From the NCBI RefSeq assembly GCF_900143085.1, contig NZ_FRCZ01000004.1, positions 361,671-425,670 on the forward strand: DNA of 64,000 nucleotides. The letters are read 5' to 3'. Shown one piece after another: positions 53,460 to 62,997 of this stretch (the stretch's first letter is position 1; each line of letters starts with the position of its first letter). A program made the position numbers and the translations under genes. Source of the DNA: Gracilibacillus kekensis (GTDB lineage: Bacteria > Bacillota > Bacilli > Bacillales > Amphibacillaceae). The notes under the pieces are model-generated. The model ran no database searches. It was not told where the DNA came from and saw only the letters and a program-made list of their open reading frames with translations.

Positions 53460-54191
53460 ATGTCTACAATTATTTATGCACATCGAGGGGCTAGCAAACA
53501 TGCGCCTGAGAATACTATGCCAGCTTTTGAACTTGGCTACAAACAGGGAGCTGATGGCATTGAGACAGATGTACAGTTAACAAAGGATGGTATACCGGTC
53601 TTAATCCATGATGAGACTGTCAATAGAACAACAAACGGAACTGGTTCTGTAAAAGACTTTACATATGAGGAATTACTTACTTTAGATGCAGGAAGCTGGA
53701 AATCCTCTTCTTATAAAGGTACAAAAATTCCGACTTTAGACGATTTACTTGCATGGAATAAAGAAAAAAACTTAAAATTAAATGTAGAATTGAAAAATAA
53801 TATTATTTCTTATCCCGACATTGAAAAAATTGTAATTGAAAAATTAAAGAGTTATAACATGGTAGAAAATACAGTTATTTCTAGCTTTAATCATAAAAGC
53901 ATTGCTTTGCTTGATTCACTCAACGTTAAAATTGATTATGCGCTATTAACCAGTAAACGAACCTCTGGTATAATTTCATTTAGTAAAGAGATACATGCAA
54001 AAGGAATACATATACGCTACCGGCTTTTATCCAATCGTTTAGTAACTAATGCTAAACAAAATGGCTTATATGTTGCAGTTTATACGGTTAATAACCCGTT
54101 GTCCATTTCTAAAGTACTGCGTTTAGAATGTCACGCAATGTTTACCGATGTGCCTGAACTAGCGGCTGAAATAAAACAAAGAAAAAAATAG
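53460..54191 (+). CDS. yqiK: Glycerophosphodiester phosphodiesterase (YqiK-like)
   Basis: A 243-residue cytoplasmic GDPD that splits glycerophosphodiesters to sn-glycerol 3-phosphate and an alcohol. Catalytic HRGASKHAPENT (about 8-19), metal ligand pair ETDVQLTKDG (about 38) and HDETVNRTTNG (about 51) are intact. B. subtilis YqiK has the same length. It precedes rnz by 16 bases. Confidence 0.9.
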   Translation: MSTIIYAHRGASKHAPENTMPAFELGYKQGADGIETDVQLTKDGIPVLIHDETVNRTTNGTGSVKDFTYEELLTLDAGSWKSSSYKGTKIPTLDDLLAWNKEKNLKLNVELKNNIISYPDIEKIVIEKLKSYNMVENTVISSFNHKSIALLDSLNVKIDYALLTSKRTSGIISFSKEIHAKGIHIRYRLLSNRLVTNAKQNGLYVAVYTVNNPLSISKVLRLECHAMFTDVPELAAEIKQRKK

Positions 54192-54207
54192 AAAGGAGAT
54201 TATAGAT

Positions 54208-55122
54208 ATGAAGGTAACCTTTTTAGGAACTGGGGCAGGCTTACCAAGCAAAAATAGAAATGTCACTTCCATCGTATTAGACTTATTACAAGAGAATAAT
54301 ACAATGTGGATGTTTGACTGTGGGGAAGCAACTCAACATCAAATCCTACATACTACGATAAAGCCTAGGAAAATAGAAAGGATTTTTATAACTCATCTTC
54401 ACGGTGACCACATTTTCGGCCTTCCTGGTCTGTTAAGTAGTCGCTCGTTTCAAGGTGGAGAGAAACCGATCACGATTTATGGTCCGACTGGAATAAGAAA
54501 ATTTATCGAAACCACTATATTACTTAGTGAATCTAAACTTTCCTATCCTATCAATATCATAGAAATTGACGAAGGCATTATTTTTGAAAACGAGCAATTT
54601 ATAGTGACTGCCAGGAAGCTAGATCATGGTGTTGAATCGTTCGGCTTTCGAATTGATGAAAAAGATACAATTGGACCTCTGTTAGTTGATAAACTTAAAG
54701 CGGATGGAATAGATCCCGGTCCTGTTTATCAGTTATTTAAAAAGGAGGAATATGTGGAATTACAATCAGGTACAATCGTCCGATCAGCCGATTATATAGG
54801 AGAATCGAAAAAAGGTAAAAGTGTAGCCATCTTTGGGGATACAAGACCAAAAACCGAATTAATTACCTTTTTGTCTAAAATAGATTTACTTGTTCATGAA
54901 GCAACTTTTGCACAGAATCAAGAGCAACTCGCTTTAGACTATTTTCATTCAACGACAGAACAAGTAGCATCGATTGCAGCAAAAGCGAATGTAAAAAAAT
55001 TAATACTGACCCATATCTCTTCACGTTTTCAAGCAGATGATATCGATCAATTAGTAGCAGAAGCAAAAGAACATTTTCAGAACACGACCATAGCCTATGA
55101 CTTTTATTCTTATCAATTGTAA
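54208..55122 (+). CDS. rnz: Ribonuclease Z
   Basis: The tRNA 3' processing endonuclease, 304 residues. Metallo-beta-lactamase zinc motif THLHGDHIFGLPG (about 62-74), GDTRPK (about 212) and HISSRF (about 272) are present, and the flexible exosite arm is about 150-180. AGAAAGGAG lies upstream. Same gene as B. subtilis yqjK. Confidence 0.95.
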   Translation: MKVTFLGTGAGLPSKNRNVTSIVLDLLQENNTMWMFDCGEATQHQILHTTIKPRKIERIFITHLHGDHIFGLPGLLSSRSFQGGEKPITIYGPTGIRKFIETTILLSESKLSYPINIIEIDEGIIFENEQFIVTARKLDHGVESFGFRIDEKDTIGPLLVDKLKADGIDPGPVYQLFKKEEYVELQSGTIVRSADYIGESKKGKSVAIFGDTRPKTELITFLSKIDLLVHEATFAQNQEQLALDYFHSTTEQVASIAAKANVKKLILTHISSRFQADDIDQLVAEAKEHFQNTTIAYDFYSYQL

Positions 55123-55442
55123 AATTAGGCTTAATTAACTTGTGTAAGGAATCTACTGTGCACTGAACCATTCTACATAGTAGTAGTAATGTCGAGAAAT
55201 TATAATGAAGTAACAAAAGTTACAACTACTTCTCGCCTTTTCACGTTATTCCCTCAGCTATTTGCTGTGTTCGGTGCTTAACATCGTTAGCTGACTGGAA
55301 ATTTTACTGTATGGCAATCACTTCTAAGGCTTTACTTTTGTAGATGTTGTACTTCTGTCAGTGGTAAAAGAAATGGGCAAGATAGCACGATTGCATTGTA
55401 CAAGCATCATTGAATCTTACAAGCCATTTTAGTGAGTTTTAA
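55123..55442. other. Intergenic region between convergent rnz and dinB
   Basis: About 320 bases without a supported gene. Frames on both strands are broken by stops. I see no strong hairpin with a T run, and no repeat shared with the rest of the window. Confidence 0.45.
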
Positions 55443-56549
55443 CTAAAGTTCTTCTTTATACCGAAACAGATCCAGTTGATACGTTAGATTATCTTTAGGA
55501 ATCGCATGCTGTATGGTAATGCCTAACAACCTAACAGGTTCACCATTCCAATGTTCTTCCAATAATATTTCTCCGTAATATAAAATATCCTGTGATAGTT
55601 CTATGAAACGATTTAACTTCATTCTCCTGGTAATGGTTTTTCTATCACTATAGCGAATCATTAATTGGACGGTATCGCCTACAGCTGATTTCCGTTTTAA
55701 ACGTTTCTCCACACTATCGGATAGGATTTTTAATTGTTCAATTAATATGTCATATTGATGGATGTCCATAGGGAAAGTTTGAGAACTACCGATACTTTTA
55801 AAGCTGCTTGCTCTTTCAGGATCCACTGGTCTTGGATCTTCCCCTAAAGCTCTTGTTTTTAACTTTTCTCCGTTTACTCCTAATAAGCCTTTTAATAACA
55901 TTGTATCTGTTTCGACTAAGTCCTCGATTGTCTCGATCTGATATTTATTTAACTTATCTGCTGTTTTTTTACCGATACCATACATTTCTTCAATCGGAAG
56001 TGGCCAGAGCTTAGTAGCTACATCTCGCTTTCTTAATATGGTAATCCCATTTGGTTTTTTCATATCAGAAGCCATTTTCGCCAAAAACTTATTTGGTGAA
56101 ACACCAATGCTGCAGGGGAGATCTAATTGCTTCGCTAGATGTATTTGAATATCACGAGCTATATCAAGCGGGTTTCCCAACTCATAACTATCGGTGATAT
56201 CCATAAAGGCTTCATCTATTGAAACAGGCTCAACATAAGGGGTATATTCTTCTAATATACGAAATATTTGACTCGATATTTCTCGATAACGCTCAAAATT
56301 TGGTCTCTTTACAATTAAGTTTGGACACAACTTTTTTGCCTGCCAAAGAGACATCGTCGTTTTTACTCCTTTATTCCTCGCCTCATAACTACTCGTTACA
56401 ATAATTCCTTTTCTTTCATCTGGGTTTCCTGCAATCGCAAGAGGTTTCCCTTTAAGGCTAGGATCATCTGCTATTTCCACAGAAGCATAAAAACTGTTCA
56501 TATCGACGTGTAAAATGACTCGTCCACTTTTTGGATACCATTCTTTCAT
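55443..56549 (-). CDS. dinB: DNA polymerase IV (Y-family, YqjH-like)
   Basis: A 368-residue translesion polymerase. Catalytic HVDMNSFYASVE (about 14-25) and SIDEAFMDIT (about 107-116) carry the metal-binding acids. The thumb and little-finger domains follow, and the C-terminus holds the clamp-binding motif QLDLF (residues about 359-363). B. subtilis YqjH continues some 45 residues beyond that motif; this protein stops right after it. Confidence 0.93.
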   Translation of the reverse strand: MKEWYPKSGRVILHVDMNSFYASVEIADDPSLKGKPLAIAGNPDERKGIIVTSSYEARNKGVKTTMSLWQAKKLCPNLIVKRPNFERYREISSQIFRILEEYTPYVEPVSIDEAFMDITDSYELGNPLDIARDIQIHLAKQLDLPCSIGVSPNKFLAKMASDMKKPNGITILRKRDVATKLWPLPIEEMYGIGKKTADKLNKYQIETIEDLVETDTMLLKGLLGVNGEKLKTRALGEDPRPVDPERASSFKSIGSSQTFPMDIHQYDILIEQLKILSDSVEKRLKRKSAVGDTVQLMIRYSDRKTITRRMKLNRFIELSQDILYYGEILLEEHWNGEPVRLLGITIQHAIPKDNLTYQLDLFRYKEEL

Positions 56550-56712
56550 TTCATCACACTCATTTTATTGATTCTTTTATTCGGTGTCATCGTCCGTAAT
56601 ATCGCTACCTTCAGAGTTAAACTTTAATTGGTGTGGCAATAAACAGACGACAACTACCTGATATGTTTCATCAAACATTGTGGCTGTTTATAAATCCCTT
56701 TAATAAAGTATC

Positions 56713-57819
56713 TCATTTTATTATCTCATATAACAAGGCTGGTAACTCAGTTAAGTGGGAAATGTGAATCCGTTCATTTTTAGTATGAATATTTTCATAT
56801 CCCACGCCAAGATTAACAGTTGGAATACCTTTACCTGAAAGGTGATTAGCATCACTTCCTCCGCCACTAATTTTCAAGTAAGGCTGTTTTCCAATAGCTT
56901 TTACAGCTTTCATTGCTATTTGTACTACTTGATCAGATTCGTTAAATTGATAATTGGGATACATATATTTTAAATCAATCTCTGCCTCGCCACCCATATG
57001 CTCAGAAGTCTGCTTCAATGCAACACACATCTTTTCTACCTGTTCATCTAATTTCTTTATTGATAATGAACGTGCTTCAGCAATTAATAAAACTTGTTCA
57101 CAGACGACATTCGTTGGTCCTTTCCCTTCAAAGCTACCGATATTAGCTGTTGTTTCTTCATCAATTCTCCCTAAAGGCATTTTTGTAATGGCTTTTGCCG
57201 TCATACTGATAGCTGAAACACCTTTTTCGGGATTAACACCAGCATGCGCTGCTTTTCCTTTAATAGTAGCATAAACTTTCACTTGGGCTGGTGCCCCCGT
57301 AATGATGGTGCCGACATCCCCATCACTATCTAATGCATAACCATACTGAACAGGAAGATGAGCTATATTAAAATGTTTAGAACCAACTAAACCTGATTCC
57401 TCCCCACTCATAATAGCAAAATATATATCGCCATGATCCACAGGTTTTTCCTTAATTAGATGAATCAATTCGATAATCGCTGAAATACCTGCTTTATCGT
57501 CTGCACCTAATATGGTCGAACCATCTGAATAAATAACATCATCATATATTTCCGGTTTTACTCCATTCCCTGGTTCGACAGTATCCATATGAGCTGTAAA
57601 GTAGATAGCTGGTTTTTCAACATTTGAACCTTTTAATTTTGCAATAATATTCCCTGCTTCATGGCCCGTTTTTTGATGGGATTTATCCTCCATTACTTCT
57701 AAATTATTCTCTTTAAACAGTTTAATTAAATAATTTGCTATTTTTCTTTCTTTTTTAGTTTCAGAGGAAATTTGTACTAATTCTAGAAATTGTTGAATTA
57801 TTCTATCTCGATTAATCAC
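56713..57819 (-). CDS. yqjE: M20-family peptidase, peptidase T-like (YqjE)
   Basis: A 368-residue zinc peptidase of the M20 family. Metal ligands: HMDTVEPG (about 75-77), DDKAG (about 104), catalytic Glu and ligand in MSGEESGLVG (about 135-141), Asp in LDSDGDVG (about 161), and His near the end (NIHTKNERIHIS). The dimerisation domain (about 175-285) contains the KAAHAGVNPEKG motif. Probably an aminotripeptidase; B. subtilis YqjE is the likely ortholog. Start is GTG at 57819 after AAGGAG. Confidence 0.88.
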   Translation of the reverse strand: MINRDRIIQQFLELVQISSETKKERKIANYLIKLFKENNLEVMEDKSHQKTGHEAGNIIAKLKGSNVEKPAIYFTAHMDTVEPGNGVKPEIYDDVIYSDGSTILGADDKAGISAIIELIHLIKEKPVDHGDIYFAIMSGEESGLVGSKHFNIAHLPVQYGYALDSDGDVGTIITGAPAQVKVYATIKGKAAHAGVNPEKGVSAISMTAKAITKMPLGRIDEETTANIGSFEGKGPTNVVCEQVLLIAEARSLSIKKLDEQVEKMCVALKQTSEHMGGEAEIDLKYMYPNYQFNESDQVVQIAMKAVKAIGKQPYLKISGGGSDANHLSGKGIPTVNLGVGYENIHTKNERIHISHLTELPALLYEIIK

Positions 57820-57915
57820 AATGTTTGCTCCTTTTTTAATTATTATTTACTTGTCCTCTTGATTAATTACATGTAAAATATAAATGAGTAGTGTGCGCAT
57901 AAAGGAGGATTTGAA

Positions 57916-58020
57916 ATGGCATCAAAACGTGAAAAAAGAATAAAAGTAATTATATATATAATGATTCTTGCAATGGTATTATCTACTTTTACCGCAGGTT
58001 TAGCAATGTTTGCAAACTAA
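57916..58020 (+). CDS. Prli42-type stressosome-associated mini-protein
   Basis: A 34-residue protein with a strongly basic start (MASKREKRIK) and one membrane helix (VIIYIMILAMVLSTFTAGLAMF). This is the shape and sequence pattern of Prli42, the mini-protein that anchors the stressosome to the membrane in Listeria. An AAAGGAGG site lies seven bases upstream. RsbR-type stressosome genes are not in this window. Confidence 0.82.
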   Translation: MASKREKRIKVIIYIMILAMVLSTFTAGLAMFAN

Positions 58021-58100
58021 TTCAGAATTTCTGTCTATCAAGTAGAACATATACTAGTAGCAGTTATTAAGACACGTAATAGTTTGTTCAAAAAATAACA

Positions 58101-58133
58101 GGAAAAGACATCCATAGATTGGATGTCTTTTCC
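58101..58133. terminator. Bidirectional terminator between the Prli42 gene and brxB
   Basis: GGAAAAGACATCC and GGATGTCTTTTCC form a perfect 13-bp stem with T-rich flanks, placed between the two convergent genes. Confidence 0.85.
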
Positions 58134-58139
58134 TTCTTC

Positions 58140-58571
58140 TTATAATTCCTCACAATGTTGATCAAACATTTCTTGAAGCTTATTTACAACTTCTACAGGA
58201 CTATGTCCTTCAATTTCGTGTCTTTCCACCATTTTTTGAATTTTACCATCTTTTAATAGAGCGAAAGATGGTGAAGAAGGCTGATATCCTTCAAAATACT
58301 GTCTCGCTAATTCTGTAGCCTCTCTGTCTTGACCTGCAAAAACTGTTACTAATTGATCTGGTCGCTTATCATAATGGATAGCACTTGCAGCTGCTGGTCT
58401 CGCAACTCCACCCGCACAACCACAAGTTGAATTTACCATAACTAAAGTTGTTCCTTTTTTTTCTAAAGCTTCTTTAACATCTTGCGTAGTAGTTAACTCA
58501 TCAAAGCCAGCCTGTCTGATTTCATTTCTTGCCGAATCTACTATATCACCCATAAACAGATTAAATTCCAT
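58140..58571 (-). CDS. brxB: Bacilliredoxin BrxB (YqiW)
   Basis: A 143-residue bacilliredoxin that removes bacillithiol from S-bacillithiolated proteins. The CGC active site lies in NSTCGCAGG (about residues 52-54), and [18 protein letters not shown] follows. The ATG at 58571 is ten bases behind AAAGGA and is preferred to the TTG at 58577. It works in the same thiol pathway as YpdA (16865-17851). Confidence 0.93.
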   Translation of the reverse strand: MEFNLFMGDIVDSARNEIRQAGFDELTTTQDVKEALEKKGTTLVMVNSTCGCAGGVARPAAASAIHYDKRPDQLVTVFAGQDREATELARQYFEGYQPSSPSFALLKDGKIQKMVERHEIEGHSPVEVVNKLQEMFDQHCEEL

Positions 58572-58655
58572 TATCAATCAATCCTTTCTTTTGGAAATAC
58601 CTTTTCTAAATAGTAACAACATTAGAAACTATTTTCAATTCGAATGCCTAGTTCT

Positions 58656-60464
58656 TTATTGATTTTTAATTAAAGGCAAAGTAATTTTAAAGACTGTACC
58701 TTTGGGATTGCTTGAATCTAACATTATCTTTCCTTGATGATTCTTAATTATTCGACGAACTACATTTAAACCTAAACCTGTACCATTCGATTTTGAGGTT
58801 GAAAATGGTTCAAACAGTACTTTTTTGATTGATTTTGGAATACCTGATCCATTATCAGAGAAATAAATAACATACTCATCATCCTCAACCTGTGTCTCAA
58901 TCGTGATCAAACCATTATCCCCAATAGCATCTTTGCTATTTCTAAATAAGTTTAAGAAAACTTGTTTTAATTGTTTTTGATCAGCTAGTATATATTCATC
59001 TCGTATATCTGTAATAACTTTTATATTTTTTGCTTCCAATGAACTGTACATTAACGGTAATAAATCATTTAATAGTTCAGAAAATATTATCATGTCTTTT
59101 TCGGGTTTTTGATGATTAGACATCAACAACATTTGTTCCACGATTGAATATAATCGATCAATCTCTTTCATCATTAAATGGAAATTATATTTTTTCATTT
59201 CTTCAGATGACATTGACTCTTTCATAAGAGTTAAAAAGCCATGTATAACAGTTAATGGATTGCGTATTTCATGGGCTGAACTAGCTGCCATCTCTCCTAC
59301 TAATGCCAATTTCTCAGATTGAATTATTCGATTTTCTAAAATAGCCGATTCTGTAATATCGACAAAGTAAAGGATCTTTCCAGTAGTTATCTGATTATGA
59401 TCTTTTAAGTTACTTTGTGATACCAAAAAGACATAATCCGTTTCATCAATAGTAAGATTAATCTTTTTATTTATAATCGATTCATCTGACAATAACATTT
59501 GAAAAATAGGATATTGACCTTGTTTCTCCATTAAATCACTATCATTTATTTTTTCCCCTTCAAAGTGAAATAATCCTCGAACAAAGGAGTTTGCTAAATA
59601 TACTTTTGCGTTATTATCATACGTAATAATGCCAATTGGTAAAGAGTTCAACGTTTGTTCATGCTTCACCTTATCTTCAACAATTTGTTGGAAGGACTGT
59701 TGCAAACTAGTCGACATTTGATTAATAGAGGTAGCTAAACTTTGTAATTCTATTTGCGTTGAGCTGCCTATAGTCTCGCCATAGTTTCCATTTGCAATTT
59801 TATTAACTTTACCTACCATAGTTTCTATAGGTTTCGTTATGCTTTTGCTCATTTTAAAAGAGAAATATAATGATAATAGAATACCTAAAACAGTAATGAG
59901 CAATAAAAAATAAAGTGATTTTTCAATTATCTTCGGATATGTGTTCGTGTTATTTTGAAGTGCATTAAATTCCGAGTTACGTTTCGTAATAATTTGTTCT
60001 TTTAAAAGTTCTAATTTAGGTAAGTATTCACTATTAATTACATTTTCAGCTGCCTCAGTTTCATTATACTCGAGTAATCCAAAGACTTTATTTGTAATAA
60101 TAAAGTCTAGTAACATCAATTGATTATGTAAAGACTCCACATTTTTGGGGATTGGATATTCCTCTTGTAAAGATGTATTATTCTTAACTATGTCATGCTC
60201 CGAAAAATCAGCTTGAAAGTCTGAAGTAAAATTATCATTAACGTGATTTGTAACGAGCTGCTTTTTTATCTCTAATTCTTTTTCCCACTGATTATACCAT
60301 ATTAAGGTTGGAATATTTTCATCTTTAATTGCATTTGTTACTTTACTTACGTCTTCAATAGACTGTATTAATAAAAGAGAAAAACCGCTAAAAATAAACA
60401 TAACGATAAGGAGAATGCTCAATAATTTGTTGCGAAAAGATAATTTATTAAAAAAGGTTACCAT
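58656..60464 (-). CDS. Orphan sporulation-type sensor histidine kinase
   Basis: A 602-residue membrane kinase. First helix about 12-35, a helical extracellular region (about 36-187), second helix about 188-210, HAMP (about 210-265), PAS (about 275-380), the phospho-acceptor HEIRNPLTVIHGFLTLM (His about 398), and an ATPase domain with NLFRNSKDAI, DNGSGIP and GTGLGLNVV. The HEIRNPLT(x)3GFxxLM form is that of Kin-type sporulation kinases. No response regulator is nearby, so it probably feeds a phosphorelay. It lies 27 bases downstream of a Med-like gene, which is likely its partner. AGGAGAAATGTA is upstream. Confidence 0.88.
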   Translation of the reverse strand: MVTFFNKLSFRNKLLSILLIVMFIFSGFSLLLIQSIEDVSKVTNAIKDENIPTLIWYNQWEKELEIKKQLVTNHVNDNFTSDFQADFSEHDIVKNNTSLQEEYPIPKNVESLHNQLMLLDFIITNKVFGLLEYNETEAAENVINSEYLPKLELLKEQIITKRNSEFNALQNNTNTYPKIIEKSLYFLLLITVLGILLSLYFSFKMSKSITKPIETMVGKVNKIANGNYGETIGSSTQIELQSLATSINQMSTSLQQSFQQIVEDKVKHEQTLNSLPIGIITYDNNAKVYLANSFVRGLFHFEGEKINDSDLMEKQGQYPIFQMLLSDESIINKKINLTIDETDYVFLVSQSNLKDHNQITTGKILYFVDITESAILENRIIQSEKLALVGEMAASSAHEIRNPLTVIHGFLTLMKESMSSEEMKKYNFHLMMKEIDRLYSIVEQMLLMSNHQKPEKDMIIFSELLNDLLPLMYSSLEAKNIKVITDIRDEYILADQKQLKQVFLNLFRNSKDAIGDNGLITIETQVEDDEYVIYFSDNGSGIPKSIKKVLFEPFSTSKSNGTGLGLNVVRRIIKNHQGKIMLDSSNPKGTVFKITLPLIKNQ

Positions 60465-60491
60465 TACATTTCTCCTAACCTACTTGATTCC

Positions 60492-61475
60492 TTAATATTC
60501 AATAATTTGATTTGTTAAGTCTTCCATAATCGATATTTCTTCTTCTGAAAACATCGGGCCAAGTGGAGCAAGTCCATATACCCCATCATTAGAGTCTAGT
60601 ATTCTTTTCTCAGATATCATTTCATCTTCATTCAAATAATTTTTAACGATTGCCATGTAAGCTTGAGGAACATTATTTAGTACACTAGTCAACACTGCAT
60701 CTTTAGCCATATAGGATTGGTCTTCAAGATAACCAATAACATAAATGCCTTTTTCTTTTGCATAGTTAATTACTTCTTGATTGTAACTGTTTCCTTTTGA
60801 GTAGATAACGTCCACACCATTGTCAATCATTTCAGATGCTACATTTTTTGCTGTTGACTTATCTGTTCTTTCAGGAACTACTTCATAAATAAGATCAATA
60901 TCTTTATTTATTTTTTTTATACCTTTTGGAAATCCCCAATCAGAGTGCTCATTATCTACTGCATCAATTAAGCCTATTTTTTTGGTCTCTGTTTTTAAAG
61001 CTGCTGCCATTCCAGCAACAACTTCTATTTCATTTTGATTAAACGTATAAACAGCCAAATTATTCTCCAAATAATCTCCATGTAATGTGGCAAATTGCGT
61101 ATCTTTAAACTGGTTTGCAATTCTGTAAAATGGTTCTGAAAATTCTCTGCCATGACCAATTACCAGTTCATATCCTTCCGCTACATATTCTTCAACTGTA
61201 GGAGAAACTTCAGTACTTATTTCTATCTCACCTAGTACTTCAACTTCGGCATTATATTCTTCTTCTACTAATAGTTTACCTTTATATGCTAAACTTCCCC
61301 AACTTTGATCATTTAAAGTATCACCAGATAATATTAAGACTTTAATTGGGTCTGTTTCAGAAGCATTCATATTATTCATGATTTGATTTGATTTAAATAA
61401 CAGAAACACAATAAAAATAGAAGTTACTGCTAATGTTACTGCTATTATGTATTTTAATTGCTTTTTTGCTTCCAT
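60492..61475 (-). CDS. Med-like BMP-family protein, membrane-anchored
   Basis: A 327-residue protein of the BMP (basic membrane lipoprotein/Med) periplasmic-binding family. It follows B. subtilis Med through DTLNDQSWGSLAYKGKLL (about 53-70), IGHGREFSEPF (about 106-116), DVIYSKGNSYNQEVI (about 227-241) and VIGYLEDQSYMAKDAVLTS. Unlike Med it has no lipobox cysteine; instead a single N-terminal helix (about 8-27) anchors it. The kinase gene follows by 27 bases. Med is required by KinD for Spo0A phosphorylation in B. subtilis, so a sensor-partner role for the kinase is inferred. No ABC transporter genes are nearby. AAGGAG lies upstream of ATG 61475. Confidence 0.87.
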   Translation of the reverse strand: MEAKKQLKYIIAVTLAVTSIFIVFLLFKSNQIMNNMNASETDPIKVLILSGDTLNDQSWGSLAYKGKLLVEEEYNAEVEVLGEIEISTEVSPTVEEYVAEGYELVIGHGREFSEPFYRIANQFKDTQFATLHGDYLENNLAVYTFNQNEIEVVAGMAAALKTETKKIGLIDAVDNEHSDWGFPKGIKKINKDIDLIYEVVPERTDKSTAKNVASEMIDNGVDVIYSKGNSYNQEVINYAKEKGIYVIGYLEDQSYMAKDAVLTSVLNNVPQAYMAIVKNYLNEDEMISEKRILDSNDGVYGLAPLGPMFSEEEISIMEDLTNQIIEY

Positions 61476-61665
61476 ACGCCTACTCCTTAGTAATTAGTAA
61501 CATTTTCATTATACATAAAAAGACAAGATTTGAACACACTTTTACAAATTTCATTATATTTCGACATGTATTGCATATAAAAAGTAGTAATAATTAAATA
61601 TTAGACAAGCATATAGTAAAGTGAAGACGTACAATAATTGATGGATTGTAAAGGGGGATTAACCG

Positions 61666-62367
61666 GTGACTACCTTTTTAATTGCGCTAAATTGGGCAAA
61701 TATAGATTGGATGAGTTTGTTACATATTATTACTATTGATATTGTTCTTTCAGGAGATAACGCTCTTATTATTGCTATGGCAACCAAAAATCTAAATAAA
61801 AATCTTCAGAATAAAGCCATCTTAATTGGTGTGGCAGGTGCCATAATTTTACGTATTATATTTGCAAGCGGAATAATATTTCTTTTAAAGTTCCCGTTCA
61901 TTTATTTAGTAGGTGGTTTACTGTTGATTTGGATTGGTTATAAGATATTGATTAAGGATGAAGAAGTACAAAACATTACATCACATCAATCGCTATATCA
62001 TGCCGTGTTCACAATTATCATGGCAGATATCATTATGAGTTTAGACAATGTAGTAGCGATTGCTGGTGCGTCTAAAGGTAATGTAACGTTGTTAGCAATT
62101 GGTGTTATGATCAGTATTCCCTTAATGATTTTTGGAGCAAAATTTATTGTGCATTTACTAAAACGTTATCCTTATTTAATGTATATAGGTTCAGCAATAT
62201 TAGTCTATACAGGTGTAGATATGATGGTACATGAACCTATCGTTCATCAATTTTTTCTATTGGAATCTGGATGGATTACAATCATAATGAGCCTTATTAT
62301 TACCTTAGGAGTTATTATTTCAGGATACATTACAAATAATCAAACGAACCATAAAGCTATGAATTGA
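61666..62367 (+). CDS. TerC-family membrane protein (YjbE-like)
   Basis: A 233-residue protein with seven helices and the TerC motifs DIVLSGDNALIIA (about 25-37) and MADIIMSLDNVVAIAG (about 121-136), whose acidic residues may bind metal. Some relatives (YkoY, YceF, Alx) export manganese or help metalate secreted enzymes. There is no yybP-ykoY manganese riboswitch upstream here. Start GTG at 61666 has AAGGGGG. It converges on the TRIC gene with an 11-base overlap. Confidence 0.88.
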   Translation: MTTFLIALNWANIDWMSLLHIITIDIVLSGDNALIIAMATKNLNKNLQNKAILIGVAGAIILRIIFASGIIFLLKFPFIYLVGGLLLIWIGYKILIKDEEVQNITSHQSLYHAVFTIIMADIIMSLDNVVAIAGASKGNVTLLAIGVMISIPLMIFGAKFIVHLLKRYPYLMYIGSAILVYTGVDMMVHEPIVHQFFLLESGWITIIMSLIITLGVIISGYITNNQTNHKAMN

Positions 62368-62380
62368 TGGTTCGTTTGTT
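62341..62380. terminator. Bidirectional terminator inside overlapping gene ends
   Basis: CAAACGAACCAT and ATGGTTCGTTTG form a perfect 12-bp stem, followed by TTTA on the plus strand. It lies in the last codons of both terC and the TRIC gene, which overlap. Confidence 0.75.
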
Positions 62381-62995
62381 TACCCCAGTCTTTTTATGAA
62401 CAATTGGTACATTCCATTTACATTTTACTGCAAGGATACGAATGCTTAGCGTGATCGTTAAGCATATATACAAGCTTATTATCGGAGATAAGAGTTCATA
62501 AGTGCTAATTAATGCTATCGAACCAGCAATAGAAGCAATCCCATAAATCTCTTTACGAAACACTAATGGCACTTCTCTTACAAAAACGTCTCTCAACACA
62601 CCACCGCCAATTCCAGTAACTAAGCCCATGGCAACAATTAAAAACGGTTGTGAGTAATCTAAATTAATTGCTGCATTTGCACCAACCGCAGTAAAAACAC
62701 CTAATCCAATAGCATCAGAAAACAAAATACCATGTTCAAAACGGTTGATTTTATCATAAAATAGTATGGTGGCGATACTCGCTAACAGGCTAACTAAAAA
62801 ATATTGCGGATCCGCTAAATTAGTAGGTGGAATATTCCCAATCATTAGATCTCTTATGACACCACCTGCCAAGGCGGTAGTTAAACCTAATAGTATCACA
62901 CCAAATACATCTAGATTTTTCTTTATCGCAATTAAAGAACCTGAAATCGCAAATGCAATAGTTCCTATATACACAAATGCTTCTATTAAAAACAT
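62357..62995 (-). CDS. Trimeric intracellular cation (TRIC) channel-family protein
   Basis: A 212-residue membrane protein of the TRIC (formerly UPF0126, YvgT-like) family with seven helices in two repeats. Each repeat has the Gly-rich signature, ALAGGVIRDLMIGNIPP (about 41-57) and GIGGGVLRDVFVREVPL (about 128-144). Prokaryotic TRIC proteins conduct K+ or Na+. ATG at 62995 follows GGGGGAT and is two bases after the channel-like gene, so the two are cotranscribed. Confidence 0.9.
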   Translation of the reverse strand: MFLIEAFVYIGTIAFAISGSLIAIKKNLDVFGVILLGLTTALAGGVIRDLMIGNIPPTNLADPQYFLVSLLASIATILFYDKINRFEHGILFSDAIGLGVFTAVGANAAINLDYSQPFLIVAMGLVTGIGGGVLRDVFVREVPLVFRKEIYGIASIAGSIALISTYELLSPIISLYICLTITLSIRILAVKCKWNVPIVHKKTGVNKRTINS

Positions 62996-62997
62996 GA

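Noticed and set aside
61500..61665. yybP-ykoY manganese riboswitch upstream of terC
   Set aside because: The leader is short and lacks the conserved loops of that class.
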